Source of the DNA: Bacillota bacterium
GTDB lineage: Bacteria > Bacillota > Clostridia > Christensenellales > SZUA-584
Assembly: GCA_023396555.1 (NCBI GenBank)
Contig: JAEWWC010000100.1
Location: forward strand, 12,979-76,978
DNA: 64,000 nucleotides
Direction: 5' to 3'
The notes beneath the pieces were generated by a model, which saw only the letters and a list, made by a program, of their open reading frames with translations, searched no databases and was not told where the DNA came from. This document shows, piece after piece, positions 53,919 to 63,396 of this stretch; the stretch's first letter is position 1; each line of letters starts with the position of its first letter. The position numbers and the translations under genes are program-made.

Positions 53919-56900
53919 ATGAAAACACGTGCAATATTTATTAAACTGCTTGTTGGGTTACTTGTAATCGCAATGTTTGGCGCATCGTTTCCAACGGATG
54001 CTTTTGCAAATCCCGTTTCCACAAACGTCGCGCCGCTAGCCACGGCAGTCGTGCCGTACTCAAACGGCGGCGTGGCTAACAACATAAACACAGGCAATAT
54101 TTCCACATCCTCTAACGCCTCGACGACATGGAATACATGGGGAGCAACCCAGGGCACGGAGGCAAATCCGTTCTACGTCACCCTGAAATGGAACGAACCG
54201 TACGCGCTGGAAAAAATGAGGGTATTGTGGTGGGTTTACACCGACAACGGCGTGCATTGGCCAAGGTCCTGCAGCGTTGAGTATCTGAAGGACGGCGCGT
54301 GGGTAGATCTCGGCCCTGTCGGAATCGATCATAAAGGCAACCCCAACCTGGGATCCAATTGGGTATACAACGACGTATGGAACGAAGTTGTATTCGCCTC
54401 ACCAATCAAGACGGACTCGATACGCCTGAAAGTAGTCGCGAATAAGAACAGCGGTACCTCTCCCGGTTTCGGTATAAACAAATGGGAAGTATATGGCTGG
54501 GAAACCGATCCCGAGCTTATTTCCGTAAGCGTTTCGGGCAAAGGCTCGCTGGCGGTAGGAACTCAAGAGGAATATGAGGCCGGCGTTGTCTCCCCAAGAC
54601 TTGAGGGAGTCACCTACGAATGGTCTGTTAACAACAATAACGCCAAAATAGTGGGCAGCACAACCGGCGACAAGGTTTTGCTGGAAGGCGTGACCGAGGG
54701 CGCCGCAACGCTGTCGGTAACAGCGAGGCATGCAACCGGCGTACAAGAAACAGTCGGTACGTTTGACATAAAAGTCAAGGAAATAAAAGCGCTGACGTAT
54801 AAGACTGCCACCGCGGCGGGCAAAGCGCCCATTCTTCCAAAGAGAGTGGTCATGCAGGGCGTTCAGTTCGATACCCCGACGGCGTCTGCCATAGGCAACA
54901 ATGGCTACGACTTTGGCGAGGAATTCCCCGACAGCTTGATTGCGGTCGAAAGATGGGATGCGGTTCCGGAGTCGGCATACGCCGCAGACCAGATCGGTAA
55001 AACATTTACGGTAAACGGCAATGTCAAGTATGGCGGAAAGGATTATCCCGTAAAGGCAGAGATAACGGTTAACGCTCCATTGGAGGCGCCAACCTCGAAC
55101 AATTCCGTTACTTCCGAGCATGTTCAGCTGACCGACGTGTTCTGGAGTCCCAAACAGAGGACAAACGCGCTGGCTTCTCTGGACAAGGCAATCGAAAGAC
55201 TGGCGTACACTTCCGGCACCGGCGGCGGAGAATCCAACTTCACAGGCGCTATCGCGAGGTTGAACGGTGAAACTCCTGCGGTTGGCTACATCGGATATGT
55301 TTTCCAGGACACGGATGTTTACAAAACACTTGAGGCAATGTCTTATACCCTTTTCGCGATCGATAAGGATACCGATCCCGAAATGGTGGCGCAGAGGGAA
55401 AAGCTGAAAGCCAAGATTGAACAATGGATCGGCTACATTGAGGCCATTCAGTACTCCGACGGTTATATAAACACGTGCTTCTCGATGCGGTCTACCACGT
55501 CCTCTGGCGGGTCCGGAACGGGTTTATGGCGTTGGAGATACTTGGCAAGGCATGAGATGTACAACATAGGGCATTTCCTTGAAGCGGCGGTCGCTTACAC
55601 GCGTTACGCGGAAGGCACGGGCCTGAATGATTACAGGCTGTATGAAGTGGGCAAGAGAGCCGCGGACCATATTGTTAATATGTTCGGACCTGGGGGGAAA
55701 CGCAACGAGGTTCCCGGACATGAGGAAATTGAGCTTGCCCTTATGAAATTTGCCACACTGGTTGAAGAATTCGAGGGCCAGGAGATGGGGCAGAAATACA
55801 GAGATACCGCCAAGCTGCTTATTGACAGGCGCGGAACCGGCGGACCAAACGGTATAAACAGGGAAAGCGGATATAACGCCGGAACATATTCTCAGGACGC
55901 AACGCGTCTCGTTGATGAAGTTCAGGCTGTGGGTCACGCGGTTCGCGCTTCGTATTTTTACACGGGAGCGACGGACGTAGCGGCGACGCTGGACGAGAAC
56001 GATCCAGACAGAATCGCTTACCTTAAAGTTCTGGATAGTATCAATGAAAGGCTTGTCAACCGCAATACGTACATCACTGGAGGCGTCGGATCAAGCCAGC
56101 CCGGGTCCAGCTCTGAGGGCTTCGGCTCCGAATACGCCCTTTCCAACTCACGGTCATATTGCGAGACTTGCGCGGCCATCGCGACTGCCAACTGGAACCA
56201 GAGGATGAACCTTGTTCACGAGGACGCCAAATACGCAGACGCCTATGAAAAAGCTCTGTATAACGGCGTCTTGGTAGGCGTAAACCTTAGCGGCGGCCTC
56301 TTCTACTATTCAACCCTTCTGAATGTTCCCGGCGGGTCGAACGGAACATCCACCAGCAACCGCTCCTCGTGGTTCTCATGCGCCTGCTGTCCTCCGAACA
56401 TTATGAGGACAATCGCCAATATCAGCGGCTATATGTATACGGTTAATAAAAATAATGTTTTCGTTAACATGTACGCGGGAAGCACCGGCGAAGTGAACGT
56501 GGAAGGCACAAATGTACACGTTGACCAGGTAACAAACTATCCTTGGGAAGGAGCTGTAAAACTCACGGTTAAGCCCGATACCCAGAAAACATTCACAATG
56601 AATATCCGTATCCCCGGCTGGATAAAGGCACAGAAGCATCAGCAGGTAACGATTAAGGTGGACGGGCAGTCGATTGACGCCACCCCCAACGCCAAGGGTT
56701 ATGTTCCGATAACAAGGACTTGGTCCACGGAGGGCACCGACATCGAAATCAACATGCCTATGGAGGTAAGATTTACCGAGCCGGACAACAATGTTCACAA
56801 CACCACTGCCACCATTGGCAGCAACCGGAACAGGGTGGCCATCGAGAGAGGGCCTATCGTTTATTGCCTTGAGACGCCCGGGCTTGGAGCGGGGACTGGC

Positions 56901-57746
56901 ACCAATGCAACAGAGATCCGCATCCCCAGAAACATTGAGCTTACCCCTAATTGGAGGTCTGATCTGTTAAGAGGCGTTGTTGAATTAAAGGGAACGGCGC
57001 TGTATGGCAGCAACTTAGCAGAGCGCGAAATCCAGATGACACCGTATTACGCATGGAACAACAGGGGCAGCGATCCGGCGAACCTGGGAAGCACCGGTGC
57101 GACGAACAACTGTTCCTCGATGGTCATTTGGGCAAATGCCACGGAAGAAACCGTCCAGATCAGGGGCGAGAAGGACAGTATCTCAATTACCGGAACAACC
57201 AACTTAACGGCTGTGCCCCACATTAACTACAGCGCGACGAATAAGCCCGCCTCTTACGAGTGGAGCGTACAGGGTCCGGTCGAAATAACCAATACAACCG
57301 CGGGTCTGACAGCCACGACGGGTTACGCCAAAATCGGAGGCATAGGCTTCGAGCTTAATACCAGCATTGCCGCCATTAAAGCTACGGGCTACGGCACCGC
57401 CACAGTTACGGTTACCGCGAAGGACGAGAGTGGCGCTGTTATAGCTTCCGACACCTACGAAGTAACTGTTGAAGACGACGCTATTGAACAGATTACCGGC
57501 CTTAAACAATCCGTTGCAGGTCTGGATATTGTCCGAGGCATCAAAAACAGTTTGACGGTAAAACTGGACCAGGCGCTTGGATTGTTCCAGACAGATAAGC
57601 ACAACTCAGTTAATGTGTTAAATGCTTTTGTCAATCAGGTCAGTTCGTTGAGAGACGAAGGCGTGCTGACGGAGGAACAGGCGGCGGAACTCATTAATGC
57701 AGCAAAAGAGGTTATTTTAAACATAACCTCTCAGGCTGATCGATAA
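53919..57746 (+). CDS. Secreted GH127 beta-L-arabinofuranosidase, multidomain
   Basis: Releases L-arabinose from beta-arabinofuranosides outside the cell. The 1,275-residue protein has a signal peptide (to about 31), an F5/8-type C carbohydrate-binding-like domain (about 35-190, ending FGINKWEVYGW), a Big_2-like and a Big_4-like domain, then the GH127 (DUF1680) alpha/alpha-barrel from about 400 (VQLTDVFWSPKQ). The zinc-thiolate site is complete: Glu749 and Cys751 (YCETCAA), Cys823 and Cys824 (CACCPPN), matching the Glu/Cys/Cys/Cys ligands with a nucleophilic Cys in characterised GH127 enzymes. A further Ig-like domain and the FIMAH-type module end the protein. GGGAGGAAG ribosome site. Confidence 0.92.
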   Translation: MKTRAIFIKLLVGLLVIAMFGASFPTDAFANPVSTNVAPLATAVVPYSNGGVANNINTGNISTSSNASTTWNTWGATQGTEANPFYVTLKWNEPYALEKMRVLWWVYTDNGVHWPRSCSVEYLKDGAWVDLGPVGIDHKGNPNLGSNWVYNDVWNEVVFASPIKTDSIRLKVVANKNSGTSPGFGINKWEVYGWETDPELISVSVSGKGSLAVGTQEEYEAGVVSPRLEGVTYEWSVNNNNAKIVGSTTGDKVLLEGVTEGAATLSVTARHATGVQETVGTFDIKVKEIKALTYKTATAAGKAPILPKRVVMQGVQFDTPTASAIGNNGYDFGEEFPDSLIAVERWDAVPESAYAADQIGKTFTVNGNVKYGGKDYPVKAEITVNAPLEAPTSNNSVTSEHVQLTDVFWSPKQRTNALASLDKAIERLAYTSGTGGGESNFTGAIARLNGETPAVGYIGYVFQDTDVYKTLEAMSYTLFAIDKDTDPEMVAQREKLKAKIEQWIGYIEAIQYSDGYINTCFSMRSTTSSGGSGTGLWRWRYLARHEMYNIGHFLEAAVAYTRYAEGTGLNDYRLYEVGKRAADHIVNMFGPGGKRNEVPGHEEIELALMKFATLVEEFEGQEMGQKYRDTAKLLIDRRGTGGPNGINRESGYNAGTYSQDATRLVDEVQAVGHAVRASYFYTGATDVAATLDENDPDRIAYLKVLDSINERLVNRNTYITGGVGSSQPGSSSEGFGSEYALSNSRSYCETCAAIATANWNQRMNLVHEDAKYADAYEKALYNGVLVGVNLSGGLFYYSTLLNVPGGSNGTSTSNRSSWFSCACCPPNIMRTIANISGYMYTVNKNNVFVNMYAGSTGEVNVEGTNVHVDQVTNYPWEGAVKLTVKPDTQKTFTMNIRIPGWIKAQKHQQVTIKVDGQSIDATPNAKGYVPITRTWSTEGTDIEINMPMEVRFTEPDNNVHNTTATIGSNRNRVAIERGPIVYCLETPGLGAGTGTNATEIRIPRNIELTPNWRSDLLRGVVELKGTALYGSNLAEREIQMTPYYAWNNRGSDPANLGSTGATNNCSSMVIWANATEETVQIRGEKDSISITGTTNLTAVPHINYSATNKPASYEWSVQGPVEITNTTAGLTATTGYAKIGGIGFELNTSIAAIKATGYGTATVTVTAKDESGAVIASDTYEVTVEDDAIEQITGLKQSVAGLDIVRGIKNSLTVKLDQALGLFQTDKHNSVNVLNAFVNQVSSLRDEGVLTEEQAAELINAAKEVILNITSQADR
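57481..57730 (+). repeat. FIMAH-module coding repeat, copy B
   Basis: Counterpart of 53527-53779 at the 3' end of the GH127 gene. Differences are mostly single bases; this copy ends SQADR instead of SLS because the original tail lies displaced downstream. Confidence 0.85.
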
Positions 57747-57755
57747 CCCCTAAAT

Positions 57756-57859
57756 TGTCATTCCGAGCTTGCGAGAAATCTCCCGTTTTGTGCTCTATAT
57801 AAGGGGATTCACCTGTGCCCGGTACGGGTATCAGCCGCTTACGCTCCACCGGAATGACA
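57756..57859. mobile_element. 104-bp MITE-like element with 10-bp terminal inverted repeats
   Basis: TGTCATTCCG at the left end and CGGAATGACA at the right end are perfect inverted repeats; the inside has no coding capacity. TGTCATTCCG/CGGAATGACA ends are known from bacterial interspersed MITE-type repeats. It lies between the GH127 stop codon and a displaced copy of the FIMAH-gene end. No clear target duplication was seen. Confidence 0.7.
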
Positions 57860-57874
57860 GAGTACCTTTTTTGA

Positions 57875-57917
57875 CTAGCTTAAAGAGATTATTTTAAACA
57901 TAACCTCTTTAAGCTAG
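57875..57917. repeat. 13-bp perfect inverted repeat at relic gene end
   Basis: CTAGCTTAAAGAG and CTCTTTAAGCTAG flank a 17-base loop. The right arm is the sequence that ends the GH43 gene, the left arm its inverse. It could fold as a stem upstream of the third enzyme gene; without a T-run it is not a standard terminator. Confidence 0.75.
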
Positions 57918-58046
57918 CACATAGGGTGCCAAAAAAGCAGGAGGTGAAGACTTTATGAAATGAATTTAGTGAGCTAACCTCACATCTCCAAGGAAGGGTA
58001 ACGTACTTAAGTAGAATTTTTGGGAATAAATCAAGGAGGTAGGATA
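57897..58046 (+). repeat. Intergenic leader repeat, copy B
   Basis: Counterpart of 53766-53918 ahead of the third enzyme gene. The order relic FIMAH end, AGCAGGAGGTGAAGACTTTATG, GTAGAATTTTTG and strong ribosome site is kept. Confidence 0.8.
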
Positions 58047-60656
58047 ATGAAAAAACGAGCAATTGCGTTGTTTTTAACGGTGATCTTAAGTTTAATGGTT
58101 TTCAACGTTTCAGCTGTTGCCGCAGAAGGCGACACTTCCGGTGCCCCCGTGTTGATTGGTGTGCCTGATATAACGGTAGACACCGAAGTGGGTACTTTAC
58201 CGCATCTTCCCTACTACATCCCCGGTGAGTACCAGGGCGGTGTGGAAGGTCCGCTGGTTCGTGTTAACTGGCCTGCTCCCACCAACAACAACCAGGTGCT
58301 GGCAGTTGGGACGTATACTTTAACCGGCACCGTGCCCGGAACAACCTTCCAGCCGACAGCAACCGTTAATGTGAAGACCAGGATACAGTTGGCGGAAGAT
58401 CGGGTCAGCGCTCTTAAAAGCACCATTAAGGATCTTGATATTGTCGGCGGTTTAAAAAACGCTCTGACAGTAAAACTGGATCAGGTGCTTAAATTGTTGA
58501 AGAATGTGAAAGAAGATAAAACCTCCGAAGCGGTTGATGTACTGGATGGTTTTATCGGCCAGGCGAATGACTTGCTAAATGGAGGAGTGCTGACTGAGGA
58601 GGAGGCTGAGGAACTCATTATAGCAGCGCAAGAGATAATTGTAATACCGGAGATAGAATTGGAAGCGTTCCTGTTAAGCGATGTTACCCTGGATCAGGAT
58701 AATAACGGGGATGACACCCAGTTTATCAAGAACCGCAACAAGTTTGTCAATGGTTTGGTGAATACCAATCCCGACAGGTTCCTGTGGGTGTTCCGTGATG
58801 CCTTTGGCGAGCCGCAGCCGGAAGGTGTTACTGCTCTGGGTGGCTGGGATACCAAGACGACCAAACTGCGCGGCCATGCTACCGGCCACTATATGTCTGC
58901 GCTGGCACAGGCTTATGCCAGCGTTACCTATGATGAAAGTATACGCGCAAATCTAAAACAGAAAATGGATTATATTATCGACGAACTGTACAAGATGTCC
59001 CAGAAATCCGGTAAGCCAGCCGTAGAAGGCGGCGAATACAATGCCGACCCGAAATCAGTACCGTTTGGTCCCGGCAAGACGAGCTACGACTCCGATTTCA
59101 ATAATATACGGACTGACTACTGGAACTGGGGTGAAGGCTTCATCAGCGGTTATCCGCCGGATCAGTTCATCATGTTGGAGGATGGCGCCACATACGGCAG
59201 CAGCAGCAGGCAGATTTGGGCTCCTTACTACACCTTGCATAAGATCATTGCCGGTTTGCTCGACTGCTACCAGATCGGCGGTAACGAAAAAGCTCTGACA
59301 ATTGCCAAGGGCATGGGCGTTTGGGTATACGAACGTCTCAAGGACATTCCCGAGTCCACCCTCATCAGCATGTGGGATCGTTATATCGCCGGCGAATACG
59401 GCGGCATGAACGAAGTCATGGCCAAGCTGTATGACATTACCGGTGATGAGAGATACCTGACAACAGCCATGCTGTTTGACAACATCAACGTCTTCTATGG
59501 CAACGCAGAGCGCACTCATGGCCTTGCCATGAACGTGGATACATTCCGCGGCAAGCATGCCAACCAGCAGCTCCCGCAGATTACCGGCGCTCTCAAAACC
59601 TATGATGTCAGCGATGATATGAAATACTACGATATTGCGGCCAACTTCTGGGATATTGCTAAAAACAGCTATATGTACAGCATCGGCGGTGTGGCGGGCG
59701 CCAAGAACCCAAACAACTCCGAGTGCTTCACCGCACAGCCCAACACCTTGTTCACCAACGGTTTTAACACCGGCGGACAAAACGAGACCTGCGGCACCTA
59801 CAACCTGCTTAAGCTGACCCGCCAGCTTTTCATGCACGATCAGGATGGCAAGTACATGGATTATTATGAGCAGGCGTTGTACAACGATATTCTGGCTTCT
59901 GTGGCCGAAAACAATCCCGGCAACACCTACCATATTCCGCTCAACCCAGGTGCACAAAAGAGCTTCGGTAATGGCAGTATGACCGGTTTTAGCTGCTGCA
60001 ACGGCACCGGACTTGAAAGCAGTACCAAGCTTCAGGATTCCATCTACTTCAAGAGCATTGACGACAATGCCCTGTACGTCAATCTCTATGTTCCCTCCAC
60101 ACTGACATGGACGGAGCGCAATGTGGTAGTCAGTCAGGAAACCAATTATCCGAAAGAAGATACCACCAAGCTGACTATTAATGGCGCCGGTAACTTTGAT
60201 GTCAATGTCCGTGTACCGGTGTGGGCGACCGAGGGCTTCTTTGTTAAGATCAACGGTGAAGAGCAGGCTGTTCGGGCGATTCCGGGTACTTATCTGACCT
60301 TGAGCAGGACCTGGGCAGACGGCGATACCATTGAACTCAGGATGCCGTTCCACTTTTATCTGAGCAAGGTTATGGATAAGCCCAATATTGCCAGCATCTT
60401 CTATGGCCCGGTCCTGTTGGCTACTGAAGAAACCCGGTCGATGAGCAACTGGCGCAAAGTGGATCTGGATGCCGAAGATATCGGCCTTTCGATCACCGGC
60501 GATCCGAGTACTTTGCATTTTAGCATCACCAACAGTGCTAATGCCGACTATAATAACGATGGCATTATTAACGACGCGGACAAAGCGAATCTCAAGCCGT
60601 TCTGGGAATTCTATACGCGTCACTCCGTCTACCTGGATGTTAACCTGCTGAATTAA
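58047..60656 (+). CDS. Secreted GH127/GH146-like beta-L-arabinofuranosidase with EF-hand-like loop
   Basis: Probable L-arabinose-releasing enzyme of the DUF1680 superfamily. The ~869-residue protein starts at ATG 58047 (AAGGAGGTAGG) with a signal peptide (to about 26), a short Big_4-like region, a FIMAH-type helical module at about 115-205, then the barrel from about 215 (FLLSDVTL). Markers: GGWDTKTTKLRGHATGHYMSALA, HKIIAGLLDCYQ, and the thiol site Glu580/Cys582 (NETCGTYN) with Cys650/Cys651 (FSCCNGTG), closer to GH146 than classical GH127. Near the C-terminus DYNNDGIINDAD (834-845) has an EF-hand/dockerin-type calcium-loop pattern. Module order differs from the preceding gene, with FIMAH at the N-terminal side. 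Confidence 0.87.
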   Translation: MKKRAIALFLTVILSLMVFNVSAVAAEGDTSGAPVLIGVPDITVDTEVGTLPHLPYYIPGEYQGGVEGPLVRVNWPAPTNNNQVLAVGTYTLTGTVPGTTFQPTATVNVKTRIQLAEDRVSALKSTIKDLDIVGGLKNALTVKLDQVLKLLKNVKEDKTSEAVDVLDGFIGQANDLLNGGVLTEEEAEELIIAAQEIIVIPEIELEAFLLSDVTLDQDNNGDDTQFIKNRNKFVNGLVNTNPDRFLWVFRDAFGEPQPEGVTALGGWDTKTTKLRGHATGHYMSALAQAYASVTYDESIRANLKQKMDYIIDELYKMSQKSGKPAVEGGEYNADPKSVPFGPGKTSYDSDFNNIRTDYWNWGEGFISGYPPDQFIMLEDGATYGSSSRQIWAPYYTLHKIIAGLLDCYQIGGNEKALTIAKGMGVWVYERLKDIPESTLISMWDRYIAGEYGGMNEVMAKLYDITGDERYLTTAMLFDNINVFYGNAERTHGLAMNVDTFRGKHANQQLPQITGALKTYDVSDDMKYYDIAANFWDIAKNSYMYSIGGVAGAKNPNNSECFTAQPNTLFTNGFNTGGQNETCGTYNLLKLTRQLFMHDQDGKYMDYYEQALYNDILASVAENNPGNTYHIPLNPGAQKSFGNGSMTGFSCCNGTGLESSTKLQDSIYFKSIDDNALYVNLYVPSTLTWTERNVVVSQETNYPKEDTTKLTINGAGNFDVNVRVPVWATEGFFVKINGEEQAVRAIPGTYLTLSRTWADGDTIELRMPFHFYLSKVMDKPNIASIFYGPVLLATEETRSMSNWRKVDLDAEDIGLSITGDPSTLHFSITNSANADYNNDGIINDADKANLKPFWEFYTRHSVYLDVNLLN

Positions 60657-60689
60657 TCCATATTGAAGTTGCAGGGAAGCTTAAAGAAG

Positions 60690-60730
60690 GGGCCGTGTCT
60701 TTAGAGAAATCTAAAGACACGGCCCTTTTT
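60690..60730 (+). terminator. Strong terminator closing the arabinan-enzyme cluster
   Basis: A perfect 16-bp stem (GGGCCGTGTCTTTAGA and complement) with a GAAA loop and five Ts. Confidence 0.95.
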
Positions 60731-60794
60731 GGAATGCCTACAGTGAATTGGACAGTTGTTTTCGGACACGCCAATTTCTGTAGGTATTTTTGTA

Positions 60795-61020
60795 TCAACT
60801 TGTTTTTTCGTTATACTCGGCTTCAACTTGATCAGGCGTTATAAAATCGAGCCGCTGATGTGGTATATAATTATTATAAAAATCAACATATTCTTGTGCT
60901 GCCGTCAATAATTCAGCCTCTGTGGTATAAAAATTCTTCTTTCTAGATAGAAGCAAAGAAGGATTCGGCGATTGCATTATCATAGGTTGAACCTGGAGCC
61001 GAATAGGATTGTTGAGCACA
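60795..61020 (-). pseudogene. IS3-family transposase C-terminal remnant
   Basis: The pieces SYSAPGSTYDNAIAESFFAS and, after a frameshift near 60945, KKEEFLY/KKNFYTTEAEL ... EYVDFYNNYIPHQRLDFIT match the end of the IS3-group rve integrase domain (the E of DDE in YDNAIAESFF). The rest of OrfB and OrfA are missing. Bases 60735-60790 with TGAATTGGACAGTTGTTTTC may be the old IS end. Confidence 0.8.
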
Positions 61021-61129
61021 AATAATAAATACCAAATGTATGAGGCACTATTCCTGTGAAATGGAAATATGTTGATGCTTTTATGTGCTATCGTGCTATA
61101 ATACAAAATAAAAGCTTCAGGCTGGTTTT

Positions 61130-62695
61130 ATGAAAAGTTCAAAGTATGACGATTTTTCTTTTCAGCAAATTAAAAAAGAGAAAACAAAAATCTCTAAGCA
61201 GGTGCTGAAGAATACAGCGATTACAGTAGGTGTTGTCGCACTGGCAACGCTTGTTTCATTCGCCCTCAGAGCGTTGCTACATCTTAACGAATCCAGCTAT
61301 ATCATCACATACATATTGAGCGTTCTGTTTATTGCATATCTGACTAAAGGCTATTCATATGGGATTATGGCCTCAGTTTTATCTGTTCTCGTATTCAATT
61401 TCTTTTTCACAGAGCCTTATTATACTCTCATGACATATAGTCCCGAATATCCGGTCACATTTATCGTGATGATGATCGTTTCATTGATCACCGGTACATT
61501 GACCACCCGCGTTAAGTTTGAAACGCAGCGTGCAGAGCTGCGTGAAAAAAGGATGCGGATGCTTTATGAGCTTGAGCGTGACTTGCTGGCTATCAGGAAT
61601 ATTCAAGAGGTTGCACAAGTTGCCGCAAAAGATGTATCGCAGCTGTTCGGCACCTCGGTATTGGTAACAGTTTCGGACATCGGCGGCCAAATAGGTCAGG
61701 GTTATATAGAGGGTGAGAATGTCTTCGATTCCAGCTTGGAGTTAAACGCATGCATGGAGGCGTTTCATTCAGGCCTCGCATGCGGCGCGGGAACACCGCT
61801 TTTCGGTGACAGCCGAGTGTATTTCCAACCTATCAAAGGCCAAAGCGGGGTATTGGGAGTTATCGGCATTGCTTTGCCAAGCGGTTCGCAGATACCCGAA
61901 GGTCATAGAATGTTTCCTGAAACTATCGGTGCGCAAATCGCACTGGTAATCGAACGTGAACAGATATATGGGAAGCAGCAGCGCGCACAATTGGAAATCG
62001 AGCGTGAAAGACTTAAGGGTGATTTACTTCGCTCTGTTTCCCATGATTTAAGAACGCCGCTTGCCGGAATATTGGGCTCTGCCAGCACGGTGATTGAAAA
62101 CTACAGCCAATTGACGGACGAAGTACGTAAGGATTTTTTGCAGGGAATTTGCAGCGACGCGGAATGGCTTAACCATTTGGTGGATAATATTCTAAGCATG
62201 ACGCGTTTCAGTGAAGGCAAAGTAGTACTAAAAAAAGAAATGGAAGCCGTGGAGGAACTGGTCGCCGGGGCAGTACAGCGTATCAAAAAGAGGATAGAGA
62301 ATAAGGATATCACCATTTCGATACCGGACGAGTTGATCATGATCCCCGTGGAAGGCATACTCATCGAGCAGGTACTTGTCAATTTGCTTGACAACGCTAT
62401 CAAGCATACACCTGTAAACGCAAAGGTTCATGTCACCGTCGAAAGAGAAGCCGGGAATATTGCGTTCTCCGTTCATGACGATGGCCCAGGAATCCCTGAG
62501 GAGGAACTCTCCTTTGTCTTCGACAGATTCTATACGGCAGCGAAACAGGGGCGTCGGGGCTTTGGCCTTGGCCTTTCAATATGCAAATCCATTGTTGAGG
62601 CGCACGGTGGAAAGATTGTCGCATCCAACGATCCTTCGGGAGGCGCGGTATTTCGTTTCATCCTGCCGGAAAAGGAGCAGCCATGGATACACTGA
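61130..62695 (+). CDS. KdpD-like sensor histidine kinase lacking the KdpD N-terminal domain
   Basis: Membrane sensor kinase, 521 residues. A cytosolic lead of ~30 residues is followed by the DUF4118 four-helix membrane domain (about 32-125; YIITYILSVLFIAYLTKGYSYG), a GAF-like domain (about 150-285), HisKA with phosphoacceptor His in SHDLRTPLAGILG, and HATPase motifs NLLDNAIKHTP, DDGPGIPEE and GFGLGLSICKSIVEAHGG. The ~370-residue K+/USP input region of full KdpD is absent. It overlaps the regulator gene by 13 bases. The Trk-type gene downstream, not kdpFABC, suggests control of Trk potassium uptake. Confidence 0.92.
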   Translation: MKSSKYDDFSFQQIKKEKTKISKQVLKNTAITVGVVALATLVSFALRALLHLNESSYIITYILSVLFIAYLTKGYSYGIMASVLSVLVFNFFFTEPYYTLMTYSPEYPVTFIVMMIVSLITGTLTTRVKFETQRAELREKRMRMLYELERDLLAIRNIQEVAQVAAKDVSQLFGTSVLVTVSDIGGQIGQGYIEGENVFDSSLELNACMEAFHSGLACGAGTPLFGDSRVYFQPIKGQSGVLGVIGIALPSGSQIPEGHRMFPETIGAQIALVIEREQIYGKQQRAQLEIERERLKGDLLRSVSHDLRTPLAGILGSASTVIENYSQLTDEVRKDFLQGICSDAEWLNHLVDNILSMTRFSEGKVVLKKEMEAVEELVAGAVQRIKKRIENKDITISIPDELIMIPVEGILIEQVLVNLLDNAIKHTPVNAKVHVTVEREAGNIAFSVHDDGPGIPEEELSFVFDRFYTAAKQGRRGFGLGLSICKSIVEAHGGKIVASNDPSGGAVFRFILPEKEQPWIH

Positions 62696-63369
62696 TTCTC
62701 ATTGCTGAAGATGAGAGGCCGATTAGGCATTTTATTAAAGTCTCACTTGAGACGCAAAAATACAGCTGTCTGGAGGCGCAGGACGGTTCAAATGCCCTAT
62801 TGCTCATCACGTCACACAATCCCGATATCGTGATACTCGACCTTGGTCTGCCGGATATGGATGGGCTGGAGGTGATCCGCAAGGTTAGGGAATGGTCCCG
62901 TGTCCCTATTATCGTTGTCTCGGCCCGAGGGCATGAACGCGAGAAGGTGGAAGCGCTGGATGCGGGAGCGGATGATTATTTGACGAAACCCTTTTCAGTG
63001 CCGGAACTGTTGGCGCGCATTCGTGTGGCGCTGCGGCGCAATACAGCCGTTTCGCAATCTGCTACCCCGATTTTTGAGGTGGATCAGTTAAAGATAGATT
63101 TTGAGAAACGCCGTGTAACACTGAACGGAAACCTTGTGCATCTCACGCCGACGGAGTACAACCTTCTTACCCTGTTGGCCAGACACTGCGGCAAAGTGCT
63201 AACTCATCGTTTCCTGATCAGTCAAGTTTGGGGTGCTTCCGTTGCAGACGACGCACAGACTCTTCGCGTATGTATGGGTAATCTACGACGCAAAATTGAA
63301 AAAGACACAACGCAGCCAAGGTACATTATCACCGAGGTGGGCGTGGGCTACCGAATGGTAGATGAATAG
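62683..63369 (+). CDS. KdpE-like OmpR-family response regulator
   Basis: DNA-binding partner of the upstream kinase. The 228-residue protein has a receiver domain (AEDERPIRHFI acid pocket, phospho-Asp in VILDLGLPDMDG near residue 51, Lys in LTKPFSVPELLARI) and a winged helix (HLTPTEYNLLTLLARHCGKVLTHRFL; VGVGYRMVDE end). Sequence pattern follows KdpE closely. Ends ~27 bases before a terminator. Confidence 0.94.
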   Translation: MDTLILIAEDERPIRHFIKVSLETQKYSCLEAQDGSNALLLITSHNPDIVILDLGLPDMDGLEVIRKVREWSRVPIIVVSARGHEREKVEALDAGADDYLTKPFSVPELLARIRVALRRNTAVSQSATPIFEVDQLKIDFEKRRVTLNGNLVHLTPTEYNLLTLLARHCGKVLTHRFLISQVWGASVADDAQTLRVCMGNLRRKIEKDTTQPRYIITEVGVGYRMVDE

Positions 63370-63396
63370 TGCTTTTAGTATTGAAAATCAGAACTG

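Noticed and set aside
57962..57980. TTAG-N4-CTAA sequence before the third enzyme gene as another iron box
   Set aside because: Spacing differs (N4 rather than N6 between TTAG and CTAA), it lies in the duplicated leader, and the neighbours have no metal role.
59055..60623. Long open frame (about 520 codons) on the minus strand inside the third arabinofuranosidase gene
   Set aside because: Fully antisense to a gene with a complete active site; the translation shows no family resemblance and no suitable start. Codon-bias shadow. The same applies to long antisense frames at 1098-2336, 3254-4441 and 34395-35630.
58047..60656. Third enzyme as a cellulosomal dockerin protein
   Set aside because: Only one calcium-loop motif is present, within the catalytic family's C-terminal region; dockerins need a duplicated loop-helix unit.
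60690..60730. The 16-bp stem as an IS end or attachment site
   Set aside because: GAAA loop and T-run directly after the stem mark it as a Rho-independent terminator.
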